Shown piece after piece: positions 21,801 to 33,400 of a stretch of DNA of 64,000 nt. A program made the position numbers and the translations under genes. The stretch comes from Bathynomus jamesi (Eukaryota; Arthropoda; Malacostraca; Isopoda; Cirolanidae), in assembly GCA_023014485.1 (NCBI GenBank), contig JAJOZX010006139.1:62001-126000 (forward strand), given 5' to 3'. The notes beneath the pieces are model-generated. The model made no database searches, had not been told where the DNA came from, and saw nothing but the letters and a program-made list of their open reading frames with translations. The number at the start of each line of letters is the position of its first letter. Position 1 is the stretch's first letter.

Positions 21801-24357
21801 CATGCGATATCGTTGAATCGTTGACCTGTCAACAGCCTTCTTTCGCCTCTCCAAGATGATTTGAGCAACTTCAGTGCAACTTCACCACCTTTGCCCCTGC
21901 TTTCAGTTACATTGTCTTTGTTCTCCTGCGACAGATTTTCTGGCCTGCCTTCGCCAAATTTTGTGAAGCACGAGCCATATCCCTTCCTCCAATTGTCAGT
22001 CACCCATATTTCACTGCGATGAAGTTTTGGGGTGACCCACTTCCAATTGATGAAAGTTGCATCTGCTTTCGTCACTTCTCAATAGGCATTTGCTTGAATT
22101 CGGTCTACGTAACGTTGTTCTTCATTATCTCCAATGACACCAGCCATCGTCACCTTCAGTTATTGTTCCGAAATCCAATGAAATTATTAAATAAAACGTG
22201 TGTAGCACATCTACTTTGGCAGTCCAGTAAAGTTTGCACCCCTCCAGCAAAAAGGTTATGCACAACTTCGTAGGTACATTTTGTTGTCATTTTTTAAACA
22301 GAACATGGTGAATTTCATGTCGTACCATTTAGCAGAAATTTTCAGAGAAGCGTTTTGCAAAGTACTTTTCCTTTAAACGGACATCTTCGTTTTCGTTATG
22401 TTCTTTGAAGAATTGTGATAATGTGGTCTACCATGGTCACGTCGCAACGCCGATTCCCTTTAGATAAAGCGACTTTGAGTTTAAGTAGTTGGATGGATGG
22501 TTGTCGGACCTGCGTTCATATGATGTAGCTACCCTTAGATGGTTTGGATCCCGAGTAAAGTAGGTCCCCTCCATCACATGACCTTTATTGTTATGAAGGT
22601 GGTTCAACAACCCCAAATATTATATTACTGCAATAACGTGTAAATTATTAGGAGTGATTCTTATTAATAAGTACCCTTACTGTTGACCTCTCTCACTTTA
22701 ATGCACTCCCTGCAAATGTAAACATTAAGATAACTGATAAGCTTTCATGTAATTCTAATTTAATTTTTCTCTTTATGAACTTATTTTAACTTTTCAGAAA
22801 ACAATCGTCCGTTTTCTATTACTCAAAGATTTTACCCCCAGTTTAATAGTTTCGCCTTCTTTGAAGTTTCTCCAGTGTCATTTCATCAAGTAAGTTTTGA
22901 ACTTGTTCGTAAAGTGCAACCGAGAATAGATGTACGTTCTGGTTATATTATTTCATTAGATTGTAGGGAAAAATGCCAAAGACGTAAACTGAGTAGAAAG
23001 TTTTAAAATTGAAGGTTATTAGTTTAATAGCTTCTTTGGCTCGATTGGTTGAAGATTGGACTCGAGCTTAGAAAGCGCAGGTTCGATTCTCACCGTCGCG
23101 TCCGTAGTTAGAGTTGGGCCGGCCACCTACTCCGTGATTGCTCGGGCTCAGATATGTCTGAGTTCACGCCCAACTCTGTGTGTGGCAAAAAGAAGTTCCG
23201 AATTTTAAAATTTATTATTATTAACACTATACCCTGTCGTAACCCATACTGATAGTGGGTTAGCAAAGTAAGAGATATTGTTGTATTTCTGGCAAAGGTT
23301 GCTGAAGTGCTGGTTGAGAATAAGACTAGATTGTCCATCAATGGATGGTTTCACGGAGAAAAGGTCAAGTATCCCCCGAGGCCCGTTTTAAAGTCTTCCA
23401 TTTTCATTCTTCCAGGCGAAGTGGAGGTGAGTTTGGATGCTCTCTCATTTCATCCTATAACCAGTTCATATTATCTCATTACGTAATAGTTCATGATGAT
23501 AAACATTTTTATTGGGCATGTATTTTTTTATTTTTGTAAACCAATAGTACCCTTGTCATTTTTATCTAGGAACATGTAGTATATTCTTGGATAAGTCCAT
23601 TGTATTTGGACCAGAATACTCAAGCAGAAGTTCGGAGGGAATTTCAAGAAAAGTCTGAGATTCAGTTGTCAGATTTTCTAAAGAAGAAAAAGTATGACCA
23701 ACTGGCCGAAGCGTTAAAAAGCAAAGACTTGAATTGGAAGTGGGTTGGCCCACCCAACAAGAGACATTTGGAGGTGTGTTTTTGTTGCTGCTGAATAAAA
23801 GTGGGTATCGTTATTTCGTGATAGATTGTTATTGTTTTGTTGTGCCAATCTATCTTTGTATCCCAGTCATCTTCAATAATTCCTTTATCAGTTTGTCTTG
23901 CTCTGGAGATTGGTATATATGTATAATACTTTTAAATTCACCCCTTTGAACTCACTGCTTCTCTTTTTAACTTTCCTCTTTACCACCCCTTTTCAGTTTT
24001 TATAAAATCTCAGAAAATCATTTCGAGTCGAAGTAGTTATACATTCATTTCAGGTAGATAGGATTTTATATAGTGTATTTACATATTTGTTTAACCGTCT
24101 GAAGACGTACATATTTTTTTGTGGTTTTACCTTCCCAACAATTACATTGTTGGCTTCTCTCGTCTTCAATCTTCGTTTTCTTACGAGGCAAGTTGAAACC
24201 AAAACGTGGGTTAACATAAATCATATTCAGAGAGTATATCTGAGAGATCGTCATCTTGAGTAAAATTAGGATGACCTTTTAATTTATTTAGGGTACTGAC
24301 AAAGTAGGGACTTAGAGCCAAATGATAAGTGTCGAAGAATTTGTACCAAGTGTGAGC

Positions 24358-24400
<43 letters not shown>

Positions 24401-27400
24401 GCGGGGGTGAGTTTCACAATTAAACGTGAAATAAATAAGTAAAAAAATAATGCACATTCACAAAGAAAAGGAAATGCGATTCCAAGGCCTTTGGTATATT
24501 CAACAGTACACCTCTTCAGGGAATGAAAGGAAAAGCAAGAAGCAAAACACAAAATACTAGTAAGAAGAGATTAGCAAAAGGTTAACAAGTACATTTTCCC
24601 TTCATTCCCCGAAGAGGTGTACTGTTGAATACACGAAAGGCCTTGGAATCGCATTTCCTTTTCTTTGTGGGTGTGCATCACACTTTTTTCTTTCTTTCCC
24701 AAAAATGTCTTCTGTCATAATTAGGTAAAATTTCATTTGTAGGATTAATTTTTTTCAATCTATTTACTATTTATTAGTCTTGTTAAATATACATTATGTA
24801 GTTAAGCTAGCAAGGAGTGTGTGTAGGTTGTTGAGACAGAAGAGGTCAACAGCATGGTGAGATAAAAGGAGGAAATGGTGGTTGTGTACGCAGAGTAATT
24901 GTGATGGAGAAGAAAGTCGAAGAAGGGGGTGTGTAGAGAGATTAGTGTGGCAGAAGAAAGAATAATTAATGACTTTGGAAGGAGGAGGAATGAGATTTAT
25001 TTAGAGAATAGAAAGTTGTTCTGGAAGGAAGTGCTGAGGTGCAAAAATTGAAGTTCGAGTGTAAGAGATGAAAATAGAAGACTACTCACAGCATGAAAAT
25101 AAATAAAGACCGAGTGAATGGTTTGATATAAGTGTAGGTGTGCGTCAAGGATGTGTGATGTCTCCGTGGCTGTTCAATCTGTTTATACTTACAGATACTC
25201 ACAGACGACGTTCTTGAAGAGGCTATTTAGCCTGTGGCTCCAGCTCGTTATTTGGTCCTATAACTTGACTTGCAGCTGTGGCGGTGGTGGATGACGCACT
25301 TACTAAACAATGAATTTGTGCTTTATAATCATATCTCTGTGCCTGATCCCTCCATGCCCTGTCTAGGTTCTTCTCAAATTCACTTACTGATTCAGAGCCA
25401 ATGACACGTGGTGGCAGTCTGTTCCAACAGTTTACAACTCTATTGCAGGGAGAATTCTTTCTCAAATTTAACTTTGCTCTGCATTTAAATATCTTTTTGC
25501 AATGCCCTCTGGTGGGTGATTCTCTCCTAAGCTCAAGAATATCTTCACACACCTCACTGTCGTAAACTCCACACAGTATTTTGAAAGTCTCAATCATATT
25601 TCCCCGTGATCTTCTATAAGCCAGTGTAGGAAGGTTTAGCCTCTTTAATCTTTCTTCATAAGTCAGGTTCCTCAGTGACGGTACGAGCTTAGTCGCCCGA
25701 CGTTGAACATTCTCCACAGCTTCAATATCTTATGAGAGCAACATATAAAAACCTGAATATTTCTTCATCTAGGCTTATGAATGTCCTCCTTAGGAGCCCA
25801 ACAATACGGTTTGCCTTGTTTATCTTTTCTGCTAGATGATCAGAAAATCTTAAGTTATTGTCAATCACGACTCCAATATCTTTCACAGACTGAACTACTT
25901 CCATTCTCTCACATTTTATATTCATATTTACTTACTCTGGCATTTCCTATTCTCATATATGTACATTTCTTTGGGTGAAATTTAAGCAAACACCTTTCTG
26001 ATCAGCATCTCGTTTCATTTATGACTTCTTGCAGCAGCACACAATCATCAGGACTCCCTATTTTTCTATATACTTTAGTATCATCTGCATACAAATAGAT
26101 TTGAATGTCATTTCTTATCATATCCGGTAGGTCATTTATAAATATTCCATATAGTAATGACCCAATCACTGAATCTTGAGGCACTCCACCAATAACCACC
26201 TCATTCAGATGCCAACCCATTGACTATTACTCTCTGTTTTTTGTTACCAAGAAAGGAGTTTATCCAGTCAACAAATTTGTCACCTATGCCATGGGGAATG
26301 ACACCTGGAATCTTATGCCGGTCCCAAGCCCGAATAAAAGAGGAGGGTTGCCACGACAGGCCTAGCAAGCCGGTGGTGTAAAAACCTTATTGCTCGAGAA
26401 ACTCGAGAACCAGCCTCAGAACCAGGATTGATAAACAGATCACGGACAAGGAAGCAAGGAAACGAAACTGGACACGAAAAATGGACACACACAGGATTAG
26501 ATGCGGAACGATTAACATCGACATCTTGGGAATGGCAGAAACAAGGCATATGGGTGGAGAACTGGGAAGGGACTTGGGGGATGGATATGTGCTCATGTAC
26601 AGAGGAGTGGAGGAGGATGCACGGAGTGGCAATGATTATTGGACCGAGATTGTCCCCAAACATACAGACTGTAGAATTAATAAGCGAAAGACTAATGAAA
26701 TGTAAGTTGAGAATTAGGAATAAAACATATATTCTCTACTAGGTTTATGCGCCACAACAGGGCCATAGTGAAGAGGAGAAGACCAACTTCATGGAACTAT
26801 TAGATAACAATTAGGAAGTGGGAGGAGAGGAGGTGGGACTGCTTATGGGAGATTTCAATGGTAGAGTGGGAATGGAGAGGGAGGGAGTGGAGCAGGTAAT
26901 TGGACCTTTCGGAGAACAGAACCGAAATGCAGAGGGAGAGAAACTAATAGATTTCTGCGTAAGGAACAAACTAAAGATCATGAACGGATTTTTCAAACAC
27001 TAGGAGACCCATAAGTTTACGAGATACAGATGGAATCAAGTGACAGGAAACTTTGACCAAAAATCCATCATAGCTTACTTTATATGCTCCGATAAGAGAA
27101 TTGTTGGAAACGTCAAGGTGATACCTGGGGTTACGTTAGACTCCGACCACAGATTACTGATAGTAGACTTGAAAATGCAGAAAATAGTAGCAACAAAAGA
27201 GGAGAAGAGGAAGGTAATTAAGACAAAGAAACTGCAGGATGAGAACATTAGAGTCAGATTCAGAGAGGAACTTGAAATATAGCCGAGATGGAGGAAAACA
27301 ATGAATGGGAAACCGTGAGAGATTATGCTAAGAGGGTTGCGGAGAGATTTTGGGAACTGAGTGGGTGGGGGGAGGAAGAAGACATACACCATGGTGGACA

Positions 27401-30400
27401 GATATAGTGAGAGGCGCAGTAAAACAGAAAACTATAAAAAACAGGAAGTGGTTGAGGCAACGTACACAGGAATCAAGACGGGAATATATGCAAGCAAGAA
27501 ATGAAGCTGAGAGGGAGAAGAAAAGGGCAAAACAAATGGCAATGAGTGAATTGGGAGAAAAGTTGAGAGGGGATGAGAAAGGAAACAAAAAAACTGATTT
27601 ATAGTCTTGCAAAATCTTATAGGAAGGAAAAGAAAAAGTATGCAGTATTAAAAATGAGGCGGGAAATGTGATAGTGGAACCTGGAGCAATTAATAGACGA
27701 TGGTCAGATTATTTTAAAGATCTATTGAATGGAGATCCATAAGAAGAAGTGGAGCAAGCGGATGCAATATACCAGGAATTAGCAGAACAGGTAATTATTA
27801 CCATAGAAGAAATGGAAGAGACTGTTAATAAAATGAAGAATGGAAAGTCAACGGGAGTGGATGAGTTTCCGATTGAACTTATAAAGGAGGGAGGCGAAGC
27901 CATGAAAGAAAATTCGAAACCTGTTGAATAAATATTGGAGAGAAGGTCAAGTCCCCGGTGATTGGGGGAAAAACAATCATCGTTCCAATATATAAAGGAA
28001 AGGATGACTCGGGTAGATGTAAGAATTATAGAGGAATATCGCTTATTAATCATATAACAAAACTTTACGAAAGAATAATAGAAAAAAGAGCAAGGCAAAT
28101 ATAATTGAAGCAAGGTTGGGAGAGGAACAGCATGGTTATAGAAAAGATAGAAGTACGGTAGATCTTATTTTTGGCCTCAGTTCTATTATAGAAAAGGCAT
28201 GGGAATTTAATACTAACATCTATGTAATATTCATAGATCTTAAAAAAAGCATTCGATACAGTGCCCAGAGGAAGAATGTGGAGATGTTTGGAGGAGATTT
28301 ATGGGGTAAGGGGGACACTTCTTAGGGCTTTGAAAAGTCTGTATCAAGTTAGCGAATGCAAAGTAAGGGCTGGGCACAAAAAAGATGAGTGGTTTGAAGT
28401 GTAGAACAGGGGTGAAGCAGGGCAGTGTTATATCACCACTCCTGTTCATAGCTTACATGGACACAGTCATTGCAAGTTTCAAGCGACGTCATGAAATTAA
28501 TAATAATAATGGAATAATGGCATATGCGGATGACATAGCATTCTGGACGACAGAGAGAGAAGATATAGAACAAGCTTTAATTGATTGGAATGAATGTTTG
28601 AAGGAGGGGGGGTATGAAAATGAATGTAGAAAAGACAGAAATATTAAGTGTATGTCGAAGAGAAGGAGAATTTGGAGTTCAAATAGGAGATAAGGAAATA
28701 AGAAATGTTAAAAATTTTAAATGTTTAGGGAGTATGTTTACTGAAGAAAGTGGTAATATGCAAGAAATAACTGAAAGAATTGCAAAGTTCAGTAAAAATG
28801 TCGGAATGTTATACCCGCTACTGAGAGACGAACATTTGCCCTTTGGGATTAAGAAAATAATCTTCGAAACGGTTTTAACACCAATACTGATTTATGGGTT
28901 GGAACACTGGAAAATGCATATGGCGGATCGAATTAAAATTCAGGCGGCAGAAATGAGACCGCTGAGGGCTATTCTGAGAAAGACGCGAAGAAATAGGATA
29001 AGAAATGAAGAAATAAGAGCCAATGTGGGAGTAACGCCGATTTTGAGAAAAATCGACGCTACCAAGTTGAGATGGTTGGGCCACTTGGAGGAGGGGAGAA
29101 CTACGAGGAGGTGCTGGGAGTGGAGACCAGGGAATGGCAGAAGACCGCGGGGGAGAGCTTGCAAAGATACGACTTGCCCAGCATGCAAGAGCTCGGGGAA
29201 ACGGGAGTGCTGCTGGACAGGGCGGAGTGGCGAAGGAGGCTGGCTCCACTGACAGGCTAACTAGCCTACCTGGGAGCTGAAGTATGAAGTATAAGTATGT
29301 TGTAGCGTTCTATCTTCTCTAGTAGTCTTTTGTGAGGCACTCTGTCAAAGGCCTTCACAAAATTACAGTGCACCACATCCACTGCATAATCCTCATCTAG
29401 CATTTCTGTCCACTGGTCCAATCCTCGGATGAGTTGCAATACGGTAAAAAACCAAACTGCTTTTTATTAAAAAGTTTAAGCTTCATGTGATGCATTATAT
29501 ATTCTCGCACAAGTGACTCCATCAATTTACAAATTATACTAGTAAGGCTTACAGGTCTGTAATTGCCAGGATCAGAACGATCTCCCTTAAAAATTGGCAG
29601 TTATATTTGCCGTTCGCCATTCCGATGGTGTTTGAGTGTTATAGAAGGAGTATTCAAAGAGAATTTTCAAAGGATTTACTAGCTCATTCATTCATTCCTT
29701 GTTCACCCTTGGATGTAGTTCATCCGCTCCAGGTGACTTGTTTCTCTTTAATTTGTTTGACTCCTTTTACTTGTGACTTTGTGAATTTCATATCTGTTGA
29801 TACAGGCACATCCTTCTCTCTGGTGCAAGGCACTTCCCCTTGAAGTTCTCTTGCAAACACTTTACTGAAATAGTTAACAAAAACATCAGCCTTTTGTTTT
29901 CACTGACTTTTCTTTATTTACATATAGTTCAGGAATAACCAGTCTGATTCTTGGTTTTGACTGAACATACTTCCAAAAAAATCTTTGGATTTGTCTTCAT
30001 ATTCTGACCATTGGTTTTTTTCTTTCTTTTAATTTCATTTCTCATCCCTTCTGGCTTGATTATTTTTTCTTCTATATTCTCTTTCTACCTCTAGGTGTTC
30101 TTGGTCATCAGAATATGCAGTTCAGTTTTGGTGCTCGTATTTGCATGAGGATATTGATAGGTTGGAAAGGGTTCAGCGACGCCCCACGAAACTAATTCTG
30201 TCACTACGCAACAAGTCTTACGAAGATAGGATTAAAGAGTTAGACTTACATTCACTCGAGATTAGGAGATTAAGGGGGAGCTTATTGAAGTTTTCAAAAT
30301 CGTTAATAAAATGGATAACATAAATTTTGACATTGTTCATTTTCGATAATAGCAATACTCGTAATAACGGATTTAAATTACGTGGTAGACGTTTCATTAC

Positions 30401-33400
30401 TGACATCGCTAAAAACTCTTACGTTTAAAGTAATTGATAAATGGTTATGGAATAATCTTCCCGCGTCCGTCGTGAACTCTACTAGCGTTAATATGTTTAA
30501 AAACCGTTTAGATAGGCATTTGAAAAATATTAACGTCGTTTAAAATAATAAAACAATTAGTAACAAACAGGAGCTCTGGGGGTAATGGTCGAGGTTTGGG
30601 TCTGTTGACGATTAATGCCAGCGTTAAAAAAAAAAAGACTAATAAACTTAAGATGTAGCTCGTAGCGTAAACTAACCCACCTTTTGTCATCCTCTCTTTA
30701 CGTGCATGTCTGTAGTTTGCACGGTATGACAGTGTTTCTTTGAGTTAAGATGGTGTTTGCATGGTTTGTAAGTGTTCTTATTTTACTTCTTTTCATCTTT
30801 CACCCCTTTCCTATTCTCTCGACTATTTTTCTGACTTGTCGGCAGTGGCCGGCGGATGAGGGCGAGTCTTTCTCTCTTTTTCTGAATGAATGTTAACCCA
30901 CGAATGATAGGTTTTGCTACTTACTTAACCCCTTATTCTCTTCTTTCTCTCGGGCTAACCTTAGAGTGGATCTTAGGGTCTTTGTTAGCCTTAGCTTCTG
31001 TAGATATACCTTTCCCATGGGTGCCCATTTACCACAGAGTAGTTTCCCGATTCAGTTTCATTCTCATTTCTCTCTAGCCTCCATCCTAAGTTCCTTATCC
31101 TTTTGTCTTTCCTCTTTATTCATGTCATGGGGAAGAGTAACTTTTTTTGATTCTTTGAGTTCATAAGCATTTTTCAGTACTTTTTCTTTCATTCCTTGCT
31201 TTAGTGTTACAATTATTGGTCTTGATTCTTTCCTCTTTTTCTTTACTGCCCGCTATGGTGTTATATTTCCCAACTCTCTCTATATCAACAATATCATCAT
31301 ATTTCCATAAACATCCTCTTGTCTTGTTTAATTTTTTCAGTCCCCAGGCTTAATTTCATCCCTTCCAGAACTTGGATGGAATGCTGAGAGGGGGTGAAAG
31401 TGCGACTGCAAGAAAGAGAAATGAATCTGGTGTGTGATGGGAAAAGGGTGGTGCCTGTTTAACTTGTTATATGCCGATGATGCTGTGCTCTTTGTTCAGA
31501 GTGAGTGTGATATGCAAAAGCCTCTTAAGAGTTTTATGGCCGGGTGAGAGAGAGGACTGTTGAAAGTGAATGTGGGTAAAAGCAAATTAATGATTGTGGA
31601 GAGTTGGGGAAATTTGCAGTCATGGTGACACGCTACAGGTGATGATAGTCTTTCAAATATTTGAGATGTGTTTTGAACAAAACGGATACAAGTGCTGCGG
31701 ATTAAGTCAATAGAATGAATCAAGGAAGAAAGGTGGCGGTTGTGAGGAAGCCGAGACTGGTAGAGATGATGTGATATGTTTACATGGTGTGTAAGTACCG
31801 ACACTTTTGTATGGATGTGAAACAGTGACGTACCATGGAAGGAAGAAGTCAAGAAAGGATAAGAGCAGTTCTGCGCTGGATTGATAGTGACAGATGTGGT
31901 GTTCAGAAGTCAGTGGAAGTGAAAATTGAGGAAAGTGTATTAAGTATGGACAATACATGTTGAAAGAATAGATGATGAGAGTTGTGAGAAGAGTATAAGA
32001 GTTTGTGAAGGTAGAAGGCCGAGAAGATGTATGGACATAGTGAATGATTGTGTGAGGAAGCGTAGACTTCATCTGGGTGATGCACGAGAAGTGGCTGCAA
32101 GTAGGTTGGAATGGAGGGGAGGTAGTTAGAAGTATGCAAGTTCGGGACTAGGTCTCTCTCTCATTTTTGGTAAGGCGTGGAAGCACCACCACGCATGACT
32201 TATGTAGCGCCGTAAGTGTGGAATTTAGCAATGTTTATGGTTGGCGGAGTTGCTGGTGTGAACGAATGTGCATGCTTTAGTTTCCATCTTTTATCTTTGC
32301 CTTGTTTATTTCATAGCCAAGCTGTTTGCTTTCTCACCCCAACTCATTCAAGAAATTTGATTTTTTATGTATGTTGTTAAGGCCTCATTAGCACATTCAC
32401 CACCAGCACTTTTTAAGAAGGTAACCAGCCACCGCCAGCATTTTTGCAAGTTTTTACCCAATTACAAAGTCTCACCAAAAATTTAAACAAAAGATATCTC
32501 TAACAAAATATACTAAAATAAAGCTTATAATGTATACATTCACTTCAAGATTTCTCAGCTTTGGCGTTAATGTTTATTTTTCTTGTCAGGTTGTGAACAG
32601 AAGCTTTGTTCCCGATATTGTAAAAGAATATCTTTCACTCATGCAATCGGAAGCGATGTTCCTCATTCTTGCCCAGCTCACGGGGCTCGAGCTTCATCAC
32701 TTGGCTAAGCAAGATCACGAAAGTTGTGTTGAATCCGAACCTGCATCAGAGTTGGATTCGGATTCTGAAAACAAAGATTTTAGCATGAAAATGGCCTGTA
32801 ACTGCGTAACGAGCAAAGTTGATAGACCGAGTACTTCTGAAGAAAATGGGGTGATCGGTTCGTGTACTGCAGACAAAAAGAGAAAGAATAAAGGAGCAAA
32901 AATTGAAAACAAGAGGAGGAAATTTGAAGACAAGTCAGAGCCGAACGATGAAACTCAAAATGGAAATGATTCTGCAGTTGGTGGATTATTAAATGGCTGG
33001 GAGAGCGACGTGGAAGGCGAAGTTATTCGTGATATTGTGGCTTCCAGTAACACAAGTTAGTATTTTGGTAGTTTTATCGCGGTACTGTGTTTGACTGAAT
33101 TTCAAGCCTGTTTTGCTAATACTTCATTATTTAAATTGCTTACAGAGTGGCGGTCTTACTGTACATAGAAATAGAAATGTGTGTCCATTATAGTGTAGAG
33201 ACTTTCAGGCAAACAACCTTAACTTATCCTTACATTTAATTTGAGCATCTTAATTCATAACAGGGGCGGAAGTAAGCTCGGAGGTCCGTCGATGGCGTTG
33301 GGGCACTTATTCATTGATGAGGGACGACGATTTGCGATGCAACGACGATTTTGTCCTTGACGCGATGCTGTTCTGTAATGGATCCCGAGATTGGGACGTT

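Noticed and set aside
26313..26742. Overlapping frames near the RTE 5' end
   Set aside because: Only the endonuclease frame has family motifs; the others are shadows.
31496..32139. Minus-strand frames of 78-121 codons
   Set aside because: Antisense to the decayed RTE fragment, with no conserved motif.
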